DNA from: Devosia sp.
GTDB taxonomy: Bacteria > Pseudomonadota > Alphaproteobacteria > Rhizobiales > Devosiaceae
Reading direction: 5' to 3'
Assembly (NCBI RefSeq): GCF_017744655.1
Contig: NZ_JAGIAW010000001.1
Span: forward strand, 186,001-250,000
Length of the DNA: 64,000 nucleotides
A program made the translations under genes and the position numbers. Positions 9,326 to 18,210 of the stretch are shown in pieces. Under the pieces are notes generated by a model. It had not been told where the DNA came from, ran no database searches, and worked only from the letters and a program-made list of their open reading frames with translations. Position 1 is the first letter of the stretch. Each line of letters starts with the position of its first letter.

Positions 9326-10407
9326 TGCGCTACCGGCTCGAAAAGCGTCCTGAACCCTCCAAGCTCATGCTCTATGGCACCCCGGTCGCGGCGGTTGTGC
9401 TGACCATGATCCTGGGCTGCCTGCTGTTTTCGGCCATTGGCTACAATGGCCTGCGCGCGGTGCAGGAAATCTTCCTGACGCCGCTGACCAATCCCTATAA
9501 GTGGCAGGACCTTGGCATCAAGGCTGCACCGCTGATCATCATCGGCACGGGTCTCTCGGTCGCCTATCGCGCCAATGTCTGGAATATCGGTGCCGAGGGC
9601 CAGTACATTATCGGCGCTCTGGCAGCGACCGGTGTGGCGCTGATGACCTGGGGTATGAGCGGCTGGTGGATCCTGCCGTTGATGGCGATTGCCGGCATGG
9701 CGGCGGGCATGGCCTATGCGTCCGTTCCGGCCTTTCTGAAGACTCGGCTCAACGTCAATGAAATCCTCACGAGCCTGATGCTGACCTACGCGTCGGTGCA
9801 GTTGATCTACTATCTGATCCGCGGCCCGTGGAAGGACCCGATGGGTATCGGCTTCCCGCAATCGCGCCTGTTCTCCGAGGCGGCGCGTCTGCCGAACATC
9901 ATTCCCGGCACCATCGTGCATCTGGGGGTGCCGATTGCGGTGATCGTGGCTTTGATCGCCTGGTTCGTGATGAGCAAGACGGTTTTCGGCTATCGCATGC
10001 GCGTGGTCGGTGCGGCGCCGCACGCGGCGCGCTATGGCGGGTTTTCCGAGACCAAGACGATCTGGCTCGCCATGCTGGTCAGCGGCGGGCTTGCGGGACT
10101 TGCCGGCATGCTGGAAGTGGCGGGGCCGTTCCAGCGCATGGTGCCAGGCTTTCCCACCAATTATGGGTTTACCGCGATCATCGTCGCTTTCCTCGGACGG
10201 CTTAATCCGCTCGGCGTAATTGTTGCCGGCGTCGTGCTTGCCATCACATTTGTGGGCGGGCAGGTGGCGCAGACCACGATTGGTTTGCCCGATGAGGCGA
10301 CGGGCATTTTCCAGGCGATGATGCTGTTCCTGCTGCTCGCCGGGGATATTCTGGTGCGCTATCGCATTCGCCGTGTCAGCCCCGAAGCCAGTGTGGGAGC
10401 GGCGTGA
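9322..10407 (+). CDS. BMP-type ABC importer, permease 1
   Basis: 361 residues, very hydrophobic, with about nine predicted membrane segments; the loop WNIGAEGQYIIGALAATG is typical of the YufP/RbsC-like permease family. Its ATG overlaps the stop of the ATPase gene, and its own stop overlaps the start of the second permease, so the three are translationally coupled. It is expected to form a heterodimeric channel with the next gene product. The basic N-terminal tail (MMRYRLEKRPEPSK) suggests a cytoplasmic N-terminus. Confidence 0.9.
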   Translation: MMRYRLEKRPEPSKLMLYGTPVAAVVLTMILGCLLFSAIGYNGLRAVQEIFLTPLTNPYKWQDLGIKAAPLIIIGTGLSVAYRANVWNIGAEGQYIIGALAATGVALMTWGMSGWWILPLMAIAGMAAGMAYASVPAFLKTRLNVNEILTSLMLTYASVQLIYYLIRGPWKDPMGIGFPQSRLFSEAARLPNIIPGTIVHLGVPIAVIVALIAWFVMSKTVFGYRMRVVGAAPHAARYGGFSETKTIWLAMLVSGGLAGLAGMLEVAGPFQRMVPGFPTNYGFTAIIVAFLGRLNPLGVIVAGVVLAITFVGGQVAQTTIGLPDEATGIFQAMMLFLLLAGDILVRYRIRRVSPEASVGAA

Positions 10408-11327
10408 TGGATCTGACGATCGCAATTCTTGTTACCGTCGTCGGCGCTTCGACTCCCATTCTCATCGCGGCGCTGGGCGAACTGGTCGTCGAGCGCTCGG
10501 GTGTGCTCAATCTCGGCGTCGAAGGCATGATGCTGCTCGGGGCCATTGCCGGCTTCGTGGTGCAGTTTCACACGGGCAATCACTATCTGGCGCTGATCTG
10601 CGGCGCGGCGGCCGGTATGGCGGCCTCGCTGATCTTCGGGTTTCTTACCCTGTCCTTGTCCGCCAATCAGACGGCGACGGGCCTGGCGCTCACCATCTTC
10701 GGTACGGGGTTTTCGGCGCTGGCGGGGGCCTCCTATTCGGCGCGGCCAGTGACGCTAATGTCGCCGATTTTTCCGGAGTTGGCGGCGCATCCGGTATTGC
10801 GGGTGATCTTTGGCTATTCGTTCCCGGCCTATTTCGCCATTTTTATGGTTTTTGCTATCTGGTTCTTTCTCAAGAGGACGCGTGCAGGCCTGATCCTGCG
10901 GGCGGTGGGCGAGAACGACCTCTCGGCGCATTCGATTGGTTATTCGGTGATCAAGGTGCGCTACTTTGCCGTGATGTTCGGTGGCGCCATGGCCGGCATT
11001 GCGGGGGCCTGCTTCCCGCTGACGCTGACGCCGCAATGGGCCGAGGGGATGACGGCGGGTCGCGGCTGGATCGCCGTGGCTCTCGTGGTCTTCGCGTCAT
11101 GGCGGCCATTCCGCCTGCTCGGCGGCGCCTATCTCTTTGGTCTCGTCATGACCATGGAGCTTTATGCCAAGGCCGGCGGCGGCCCGCTGTCGGCCATTCC
11201 GTCCGAACTCTGGGCGGCTCTGCCCTATATCGCAACGATCGCCGTGCTGGTGCTGATTTCGCTCCGGCGCGATGCGTCTACCAATGCTCCGGCCTGCCTC
11301 GGCAAGCCGTTCATGCCCAGCAATTGA
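10407..11327 (+). CDS. BMP-type ABC importer, permease 2
   Basis: 306 residues from ATG at 10407, which overlaps the stop of permease 1; a GTG at 10404 is an in-frame alternative. Membrane segments alternate with the family loop ERSGVLNLGVEGMMLLGA near the N-terminus, matching YufQ-like permeases of nucleoside importers. A highly polar C-terminal tail ends the protein. There are 55 bases before the binding-protein gene. Confidence 0.9.
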   Translation: MDLTIAILVTVVGASTPILIAALGELVVERSGVLNLGVEGMMLLGAIAGFVVQFHTGNHYLALICGAAAGMAASLIFGFLTLSLSANQTATGLALTIFGTGFSALAGASYSARPVTLMSPIFPELAAHPVLRVIFGYSFPAYFAIFMVFAIWFFLKRTRAGLILRAVGENDLSAHSIGYSVIKVRYFAVMFGGAMAGIAGACFPLTLTPQWAEGMTAGRGWIAVALVVFASWRPFRLLGGAYLFGLVMTMELYAKAGGGPLSAIPSELWAALPYIATIAVLVLISLRRDASTNAPACLGKPFMPSN

Positions 11328-11382
11328 GGCGGCGCGCAATGACCGCCTCATGCAATCGGAACGTCAGTCAGGAGAAACAAAA

Positions 11383-12468
11383 ATGACTCTGTCACGTCGT
11401 GGATTTATCAAGGTCGGTGGCGCCGCCATGACCTTGCCGCTGCTCGGCGGCGCCGCTTTCGGCCAGGCCGAGAAGCTCAAGATCGGCTTCATCTATGTCG
11501 GCTCGATCAACGACAACGGCTATAACTACGCGCACAATCAGGGCCGCCTCTACGTCGAGGAAAACCTTGGCGATGCGGTTGAGACCATGTTCGTCGAGAA
11601 CGTGCCGGAAGGCCCGGACTGCGAACGCGTCGTGCGTGAACTGGCCCAGCAGGGCTGCAAGCTGATCTTCGCAACGAGCTTCGGTTTCGGTGACTCGGTG
11701 ATCAAGGTTGCGCCGGAATTCCCGGACGTCGCCTTCGAGCACGCCACCGGCTACATGAAGGCCGACAATGTGGGCCTCTACAATGCCCGCTTCTATGAAG
11801 GCCGCGCCGTTTGTGGCGTGATCGCCGGTCATATGTCCAAGACCGCCAAGGCCGGCTACATCGGCTCCTTCCCGATCCCGGAAGTGGTGATGGGCATCAA
11901 TTCCTTCGTGCTCGCCGCGCGTCAGGTGAACCCCGAATTCACCATCACCCCGGTCTATATCTCGACCTGGAACGATCCGGCCAAGGAAGCCGACGCTGCC
12001 CGCGCCATGATCGACCAGGGCATCGACATCATTGCCCAGCACACCGACGGTCCGGCTGCCCTGCAAGTTGCCGCCGAGCGCGGCATTGTTGGTGGTTTTG
12101 GCCAGGGCGCCGACATGTCGGCCTTTGCTCCGGAAACCCAACTCACCGCCATCATCGACCACTGGGGCCCGCACTACCTGGCTTCGGCCAAGGCCGTGCT
12201 CGAAGGCACCTGGGCGCCCGGCGATACCTGGGAAGGCCTCAAGGAAGATGTGGTCCAGATGGGCCCGTACCACTCGAAGGTTCCGGCAGATGTCGTTAAG
12301 GCGGCTGAAGCCATGCGTACTGGCCAGATCGATGGTTCGGTTCACATCTTCACCGGCCCGATCAAGGATCACACCGGCACCGAGCGCGTTGCCGCTGGCG
12401 TGACCATGACCGATGCCGAACTCCTCAGCATGGATTGGTATGTCGAAGGCGTCATTCCGCCCGCTTGA
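11383..12468 (+). CDS. BMP-family ABC importer, substrate-binding protein
   Basis: 361 residues from ATG at 11383 with GGAGAAA just upstream; an in-frame upstream ATG at 11272 lies inside permease 2 and is unlikely. The N-terminus has a Tat-like SRRGFIKVGG motif, a hydrophobic stretch and a likely cleavage after AFGQA, so export to the periplasm by the Tat route is plausible. The mature part is a BMP/PnrA-like fold (KIGFIYVGSINDNGYNYAH, FATSFGFGDSV), a family known to bind nucleosides and purines. It captures the substrate for the preceding transporter. A GC-rich hairpin with four Ts follows. Confidence 0.92.
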   Translation: MTLSRRGFIKVGGAAMTLPLLGGAAFGQAEKLKIGFIYVGSINDNGYNYAHNQGRLYVEENLGDAVETMFVENVPEGPDCERVVRELAQQGCKLIFATSFGFGDSVIKVAPEFPDVAFEHATGYMKADNVGLYNARFYEGRAVCGVIAGHMSKTAKAGYIGSFPIPEVVMGINSFVLAARQVNPEFTITPVYISTWNDPAKEADAARAMIDQGIDIIAQHTDGPAALQVAAERGIVGGFGQGADMSAFAPETQLTAIIDHWGPHYLASAKAVLEGTWAPGDTWEGLKEDVVQMGPYHSKVPADVVKAAEAMRTGQIDGSVHIFTGPIKDHTGTERVAAGVTMTDAELLSMDWYVEGVIPPA

Positions 12469-12492
12469 TTGCGGTTGGGATACTGACATTTG

Positions 12493-12518
12493 GGGGCGGG
12501 CTCACGCCCGCCCCTTTT
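12493..12518 (+). terminator. Probable terminator after the binding-protein gene
   Basis: Stem GGGGCGGGC (12493-12501) / GCCCGCCCC (12506-12514), 4-base loop, followed by TTTT. The T-run is short, so termination may be partial and let puuD-guaD be transcribed at a lower level than the binding protein. Confidence 0.6.
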
Positions 12519-12539
12519 CACGACTGAGAGGACGGGGCG

Positions 12540-13766
12540 ATGGGCGATCTGGCAATTTTCTATGAGTGGCTGATGTTCGCCGTGCGCTGGCTGCACGTGA
12601 TTACCGCCATCGCCTGGATCGGGTCGTCGTTCTATTTCATCGCGCTCGATCTTGGGCTGCGCAAGACGCCGAGCCTGCCGCCGCTGGCCCATGGCGAAGA
12701 GTGGCAGGTGCATGGTGGCGGGTTCTATCACATCAACAAATATCTGGTGGCACCGGAATTTCTTCCCGAGCACCTGACCTGGTTCAAGTGGGAAAGCTAC
12801 TGGACCTGGATGAGCGGCGCGATGCTGCTGGCGCTGATCTATTATGTTGGCGCGGACATCTATCTTGTTGACCGCAACGTACTCGATATTCCGAGTTGGG
12901 GCGCTATCCTGCTCTCGATCGGGTCGATTGTCCTAGGCTGGGTGCTCTATGATGCGCTCTGCAAGTCGCCGATCGGGCAATCGACGACGGGGCTGATGCT
13001 GGTACTGTTCGCCATTCTGGTGGCGGCGAGCTGGGGCTATACGCAGCTCTTCACCGGCCGTGCGGCTATGCTGCATATGGGCGCGTTTACCGCGACCATC
13101 ATGGCGGCCAATGTGGCCATGATCATCATTCCCAACCAGAAGATCGTGGTCGGCGACCTCAAGGCGGGCAAGGTGCCCGATGCCAAATATGGCAAGATCG
13201 CCAAGCAGCGCTCACTGCATAACAACTACCTGACGCTGCCCGTCATCTTCTTCATGCTCTCGTCCCACTATCCGCTGGCCTTTGCCACGCAGTGGAACTG
13301 GATCATTGCCTCGCTGATCTTCCTCGTTGGCGTGGTCATCCGGCATTATTTCAACACGCGCCATGCGCGGAAGGGTAATCCGCACTGGACCTGGGGTGTG
13401 GCGGTAATCCTCTTCATCGTCATTACGTGGCTGTCGACGGCGCCGAAGCTACCGGGCTTTGACACCGAGACGCTGGCCAGCGCAACCGGCGAGCGATTTA
13501 TGGCGACGGAGCATTTTGCTTCGGCCAGCCTGACTGTGCAGACACGTTGCGCCATGTGCCATACTGCGGAGCCGGCCTGGCCTGGTGTGTTCGAGGCGCC
13601 AAAAAATGTCATTCTCGACAATGACGTGGCGATCGCTAACCGCGCCAAGGATATCGCCATGCAGGCGGGCTATGCCCATGCCATGCCGCCCGGCAATGTG
13701 ACCGAAATGACTGCCGAGGAGCGGGCGCTGCTGGTCGAATGGTTCCGTGAGGGTTCGCGCTCATGA
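12540..13766 (+). CDS. puuD: Urate hydroxylase PuuD, membrane protein with cytochrome c domain
   Basis: 408 residues. PuuD replaces soluble uricase in many proteobacteria and oxidises urate to 5-hydroxyisourate, passing electrons to the respiratory chain. The N-terminal ~310 residues contain about eight membrane segments (WLHVITAIAWIGSSFYFIAL at the start). The C-terminal domain is a small cytochrome c with heme motif CAMCH at 337-341 and a likely axial methionine in AMPPGN at 382. GAGAGGA precedes the start. Its stop overlaps the guaD start. It gives hiuH its substrate and links purine oxidation to the bc1 complex encoded later in the window. Confidence 0.94.
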   Translation: MGDLAIFYEWLMFAVRWLHVITAIAWIGSSFYFIALDLGLRKTPSLPPLAHGEEWQVHGGGFYHINKYLVAPEFLPEHLTWFKWESYWTWMSGAMLLALIYYVGADIYLVDRNVLDIPSWGAILLSIGSIVLGWVLYDALCKSPIGQSTTGLMLVLFAILVAASWGYTQLFTGRAAMLHMGAFTATIMAANVAMIIIPNQKIVVGDLKAGKVPDAKYGKIAKQRSLHNNYLTLPVIFFMLSSHYPLAFATQWNWIIASLIFLVGVVIRHYFNTRHARKGNPHWTWGVAVILFIVITWLSTAPKLPGFDTETLASATGERFMATEHFASASLTVQTRCAMCHTAEPAWPGVFEAPKNVILDNDVAIANRAKDIAMQAGYAHAMPPGNVTEMTAEERALLVEWFREGSRS

Positions 13767-15064
13767 GCCGGACCATTCTGCGCGGGCGTGTGCTGAGTTT
13801 TGAGCGCGCGCCGGAAGGCATCGATGATGTAGGGAGCTATCTCTATCTTGAAGACGGTGCGGTCAGCATCGAAGATGGGGTCATCACGGCTGTCGGCGAT
13901 TACACCGCGGCGGTGAAGGCAGACGCTGTCGTTATCGACCATCGACCGAACCTGATCATGGCCGGTTTCATCGACATGCACCTGCACTATGTGCAGAGCC
14001 AGATGATGGCCTCCTATGCCGGGTCGCTGCTTGAATGGCTCAATACCTACACATTCGTTGAAGAGCAGAAGTTTGCCCAGCAAGGGCATGCCGATGCCGT
14101 GGCCGTCGATTTCTATGATGCGCTGATCCGGCATGGGACGACGACGGCCGTCGCCTATTGTTCGAGCCATCCGCGCTCTGTGGACGCCTTCTTTGCCGAG
14201 GCGCAGCGGCGCAATATGCTGATGGTCGGCGGCAAGGTGATGATGGATCGTCACGCGCCGGAAGACCTGCTGGATACGGCGCAATCGAGCTATGACGATA
14301 CCAAGGCGCTGATTGCGCGCTGGCACAAAAGGGGCAGGGGCCTCTATGCCATCTCGCCGCGCTTTGCCATCACCTCGACGCCTGAACAGATGGAGATGGC
14401 GCAGGCGCTGGTGGCGGAGCATGGCGATTGCCATGTGCAGACGCATCTGAGCGAAAACGACGCCGAGATCACCTATTCCATGGAGCTCTATCCCGATGCC
14501 CCGGACTATACGGGCATCTATGAGAACTATGGGCTGCTCACCGAGCGGACACTGCTGGGCCATTCGATCCACCTCAACCATCGCGAGACGGCGGCGATTG
14601 CCAATGTGGGGGCGGTGGCGGTGTTTTGTCCGACGTCCAATCTCTTCCTCGGTTCGGGGCTATTCGATAGGGACCGGATGGTGAAGCACGGGGTGCGGAT
14701 TGGGCTCGCGACCGATATTGGCGCGGGCACCAGTTTTTCCATGCTCAAGACGATGGACGAGGCCTACAAGGTGCTGCAATTGCGTGGCCAGCGCTTCAAT
14801 CCGCTGGCTTCGTTCCATCTCGCGACACGGGGCAATGCCGAGGCGCTGGGGCTCGCCGATACGATTGGCAGCGTGGCGCCGGGGCGGGCTGCGGACCTTG
14901 TTGTGCTCGATGCGCGGGCGACGCCGACTATGCGGATGCGCATGGCGACGGTCGAGACGCTGGTCGAGGAACTGTTCCTTTTGCAGACCCTGGGTGACGA
15001 CCGCGCCATCTCCGAGGTCTATGTTGCTGGCGCAAGGGCGAAGTCAACTTTAGGCGGGTTGTGA
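13763..15064 (+). CDS. guaD: Guanine deaminase
   Basis: 433 residues, standard length. It deaminates guanine to xanthine, feeding XdhAB. Amidohydrolase zinc-site motifs are present: GFIDMHLHYVQ near residue 70, HVQTHLSEND, LLGHSIHLN and ATDIGAGTSFSML. The start overlaps the puuD stop (ATGA), so the two are coupled. The HxH, His, His and Asp metal ligands are all retained, so the enzyme should be active. Confidence 0.95.
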   Translation: MSRTILRGRVLSFERAPEGIDDVGSYLYLEDGAVSIEDGVITAVGDYTAAVKADAVVIDHRPNLIMAGFIDMHLHYVQSQMMASYAGSLLEWLNTYTFVEEQKFAQQGHADAVAVDFYDALIRHGTTTAVAYCSSHPRSVDAFFAEAQRRNMLMVGGKVMMDRHAPEDLLDTAQSSYDDTKALIARWHKRGRGLYAISPRFAITSTPEQMEMAQALVAEHGDCHVQTHLSENDAEITYSMELYPDAPDYTGIYENYGLLTERTLLGHSIHLNHRETAAIANVGAVAVFCPTSNLFLGSGLFDRDRMVKHGVRIGLATDIGAGTSFSMLKTMDEAYKVLQLRGQRFNPLASFHLATRGNAEALGLADTIGSVAPGRAADLVVLDARATPTMRMRMATVETLVEELFLLQTLGDDRAISEVYVAGARAKSTLGGL

Positions 15065-15121
15065 GGCAGGCCGCGATGGCCTAAAGCTGTCGCCAAACTG
15101 TTATCGTTAGGACCCCCTGGC

Positions 15122-17284
15122 ATGAGCACTTATCTGACGAAATCCGGCCTTTCCCTGCACCCTCTGCTGGTGGATTTCGTAGAAAAAGAAGCGCTCAAGG
15201 GGCTCTCCATTTCCGCAGATCAGTTCTGGGGCGGCTTTGCGAACCTGCTGCGCGAACATGTCCCGACGAATGCGCGGCTGCTGGCCAAGCGTGACGATCT
15301 GCAGAGCCAGATCGACGAATGGCACCACAAGTATGGGCCGGTGACCAATAATCCACAGGGCTATGAATTCTTTCTGAGGGAGATCGGCTATCTCGTTGCC
15401 GAGCCGGGTGATTTCACGATTGAGACGGAAAATCTCGATCCCGAAATTTCCAGCATTTGCGGCCCGCAGCTGGTCGTGCCGGTCTCTAACGCCCGCTATG
15501 CGTTGAACGCCGCCAATGCCCGCTGGGGCAGTCTCTATGATGCGCTCTATGGCACCGACGCGACTTCGCGCGATGGCGATCTGGCGCCAGGCAAGGGGTT
15601 TAATACGGCCCGCGCTGCCGCTGTGGTGGCGCGCGCGGCAAAATTCCTTGATGAGAGTTTTCCGCTGGCAACTGGCAGCCATTCCGACGTCACTGCCTAT
15701 CATGTAGTCAAGGACGGCGAGACGCGTTTCTTTGAGGTCGAGACTGCGGCGGGCCGTACCGGTCTCCGCGACCCCTCGGCTTTTGTCGGCTATGCCGGCA
15801 GCCAGGAGAGCGCTGAACTCGTTCTGCGCCACAATGGCCTGCATGTCATTCTTGTTATCGACTTCAAGAGCACGATCGGGGCGACGCACAAGGCTGGCCT
15901 CTCCGATGTCATCGTCGAGTCGGCGCTGACGACCATTCAGGACTGCGAAGACTCGGTCGCGGCCGTGGATGCGGAGGACAAGGTCGGCGTTTACCGCAAC
16001 TGGCTGGGCCTCAATAATGGCACGCTGGAAGACACATTTGAGAAGGGTGGGCAGACAGTTACGCGTCGCCTCAAGGCGGATCGCACCTATAAGGATGTGA
16101 ACGGCCAGCCTTTGGTGCTGAAGGGGCGCTCGCTGCTGCTGGTGCGCAATGTCGGGCATCTGATGACGACCGACGCGGTGCTGCTCGATGGCAAGCCGGT
16201 GGGCGAGGGCCTGATGGACGCCGCCGTGACGGCGCTTTGCGCGCTGCATGACAAGGGCAATAATTCGCGGACCGGCTCGATCTATGTCGTGAAGCCCAAG
16301 ATGCATGGGCCGGAAGAAGTGGCGTATGCCTGCGCCATTTTCGCTTCGGTGGAAGCGTTCCTGGGGCTCAAGCCGAACACGATCAAGATCGGCATCATGG
16401 ACGAGGAGCGTCGTACCTCGGCCAATTTGAAGGCCGCGATCTATGAAGCGCGGGCCCGCGTGTTCTTCATCAATACCGGTTTCCTCGACCGCACCGGCGA
16501 TGAAATCCATACGTCGATGGAAGCGGGCGCCGTGCTGCGCAAGGATGAGATCAAGTCCGAGCGCTGGATTTCGTCCTATGAAGATCGCAACGTGCTGATC
16601 GGGCTTGCCTGCGGGTTCTCGGGCAAGGCGCAGATCGGCAAGGGCATGTGGGCGCGGCCGGACGATATGGCAGCGATGCTCGATGCCAAGATCGGTCATC
16701 CCAATGCCGGTGCCAACACCGCCTGGGTGCCGTCGCCGACGGCCGCGACGCTGCATGCGTTGCACTATCATCAGGTCAATGTGTTCGAGGCGCAGTCGCG
16801 TCGCCACAACCAGGCGGTGCCGGGGCTATCCGAGCTTTTCTCGATGCCGGTGCAGGTGCCTTATTCGCTGAGCCGCGAAGAAATCACGCGCGAGCTTGAG
16901 AACAATGCGCAGGGCATTCTGGGCTATGTGGTGCGCTGGGTGCAGCAGGGGGTGGGCTGTTCCAAGGTGCCCGACATCAACAATGTCGGCCTGATGGAAG
17001 ACCGCGCGACCTGCCGTATTTCCTCGCAGGCGGTGGCCAATTGGCTGCGGCATGGCCTCGTGAGCCGCGATGAGGTGACATCGACCTTCGAGCGCATGGC
17101 CGTCATTGTCGACCAGCAGAACGAGGGTGATCCGATCTATCGGCCGATGTCCGAAAATTATCAGTCTGTGGCGTTCCAGGCGGCGCTGGATCTGGCGCTG
17201 AAGGGCGCGGATCAGCCGAGCGGCTATACCGAGCCGATCCTTCACGCCGCGCGCCGCAAGGTGAAGGCGCGCGACGCGAAGTAA
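15122..17284 (+). CDS. glcB: Malate synthase G
   Basis: 720 residues, the length of monomeric malate synthase G. It condenses glyoxylate with acetyl-CoA to malate. Family segments include [31 protein letters not shown] and [21 protein letters not shown]. It lies 57 bases behind guaD in the same direction; since allantoate degradation yields glyoxylate, it is the natural end of the purine route here, although glycolate may be another source. It is the last plus-strand gene of the cluster and is followed by twin hairpins. Confidence 0.96.
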   Translation: MSTYLTKSGLSLHPLLVDFVEKEALKGLSISADQFWGGFANLLREHVPTNARLLAKRDDLQSQIDEWHHKYGPVTNNPQGYEFFLREIGYLVAEPGDFTIETENLDPEISSICGPQLVVPVSNARYALNAANARWGSLYDALYGTDATSRDGDLAPGKGFNTARAAAVVARAAKFLDESFPLATGSHSDVTAYHVVKDGETRFFEVETAAGRTGLRDPSAFVGYAGSQESAELVLRHNGLHVILVIDFKSTIGATHKAGLSDVIVESALTTIQDCEDSVAAVDAEDKVGVYRNWLGLNNGTLEDTFEKGGQTVTRRLKADRTYKDVNGQPLVLKGRSLLLVRNVGHLMTTDAVLLDGKPVGEGLMDAAVTALCALHDKGNNSRTGSIYVVKPKMHGPEEVAYACAIFASVEAFLGLKPNTIKIGIMDEERRTSANLKAAIYEARARVFFINTGFLDRTGDEIHTSMEAGAVLRKDEIKSERWISSYEDRNVLIGLACGFSGKAQIGKGMWARPDDMAAMLDAKIGHPNAGANTAWVPSPTAATLHALHYHQVNVFEAQSRRHNQAVPGLSELFSMPVQVPYSLSREEITRELENNAQGILGYVVRWVQQGVGCSKVPDINNVGLMEDRATCRISSQAVANWLRHGLVSRDEVTSTFERMAVIVDQQNEGDPIYRPMSENYQSVAFQAALDLALKGADQPSGYTEPILHAARRKVKARDAK

Positions 17285-17301
17285 CGTCCCCATTCGTCGC
17301 C

Positions 17302-17366
17302 ACCACCGGGCTTGTCCCGGTGGTCCATGCCCTTGGCGAGATGGATTGCCGGACGGGCCCGGCAAT
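17302..17366. terminator. Twin hairpin repeat between convergent glcB and hugZ-like gene
   Basis: Two perfect stems in a row: ACCACCGGG / CCCGGTGGT (17302-17310 and 17316-17324) and ATTGCCGG / CCGGCAAT (17345-17352 and 17359-17366). The gap between the convergent genes is only 105 bases. The element looks like a common intergenic repeat of this bacterial group and probably acts as a two-way transcription end or mRNA-stabilising structure. Confidence 0.65.
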
Positions 17367-17389
17367 GACGACGGAGGGGAGAGACCTGA

Positions 17390-18151
17390 TCAGACTTCCA
17401 TGAAGGCCACGCGGGCGGCGCGGGCCATCTGGACGAGTACCATGTGCATGTCCTGTGGGACGGTGATCGGCTTTTCGAAGAAGATGCGGCGCACATCATC
17501 GCCATGGGCGATGTCGATGCCTTCGGCGTCGATGCCGGTGAGCACCCACTTGCCCGATGGCGCCTTGGCATAGTGGCGGGCGTAGAGGTCGACGGCCTCG
17601 AAATGGTCTTCGTTCATGTGCTCAACCGCATTGCCTTCGGCGGCGGCGAGGGCGGGGTCGCCATTGGAGAGCAGGTCTTCCGCGGTTAGGGCAAAGGCTT
17701 TGCCGAAGCCGCCATTGAGGCTGGCCGAGCGCGGTTCGAGGCGCACGAAACGGAAGTCGCCCAGTTCGGCATAGAGCTTGGCTTTGGGTTGGTGGGCGAG
17801 ATAGCGGGCGGCGATGCGCTGGCTGTCAGCGGTATCGCGTTCGAGGATTTTTGCCTCGGCGGCGATGGAAATGCGCGGATGGGCCAGGGGGTCGCCCTTG
17901 CCGGTTTCGCCCAGCAGCAGCGAGCAGCGACCGTCGGCCTTGAGGGCCGGGAAGTGGGCGGCGAGGCCAGAGATCAGCAAGACCGGAGCGCCGTCGAAAT
18001 CGGTGGAGACGCCGACGCGGGTGACCTGAGGAGCGCCAGTCTGCGGGTCGAGCGTTGCCAGCGCCCCGTAGCGGGCGGAGCGGAGCAGGGTTTTGGCCAG
18101 GCGCCGGGCTTCGTCGCTGGTGGGCTGCAGTACGGACTTTTCTTCCGCCAT
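17390..18151 (-). CDS. HugZ-like heme-utilisation / PNPOx-fold protein with DUF2470
   Basis: 253 residues. The first ~160 residues have the split-barrel pyridoxamine-phosphate-oxidase-like fold (RYGALATLDPQTGAPQVTRV), and the last ~80 match the DUF2470 domain (AVEHMNEDHFEAVDLYARHY), the architecture of HugZ proteins. Some HugZ members bind or degrade heme; others have unknown flavin or F420-like roles. GGGAG is placed well before the ATG. No heme-uptake genes are adjacent, so the heme role here is a family-level guess. Confidence 0.82.
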   Translation of the reverse strand: MAEEKSVLQPTSDEARRLAKTLLRSARYGALATLDPQTGAPQVTRVGVSTDFDGAPVLLISGLAAHFPALKADGRCSLLLGETGKGDPLAHPRISIAAEAKILERDTADSQRIAARYLAHQPKAKLYAELGDFRFVRLEPRSASLNGGFGKAFALTAEDLLSNGDPALAAAEGNAVEHMNEDHFEAVDLYARHYAKAPSGKWVLTGIDAEGIDIAHGDDVRRIFFEKPITVPQDMHMVLVQMARAARVAFMEV

Positions 18152-18210
18152 GGTCGGGGCTCCCTCAAATGCTGCAGCGGCACTAAGGGATTAAATGCTG
18201 ATCGTCAATG

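Noticed and set aside
15107..16807. 566-codon minus-strand open frame opposite glcB
   Set aside because: No recognisable domain; malate synthase G on the plus strand is complete and certain.
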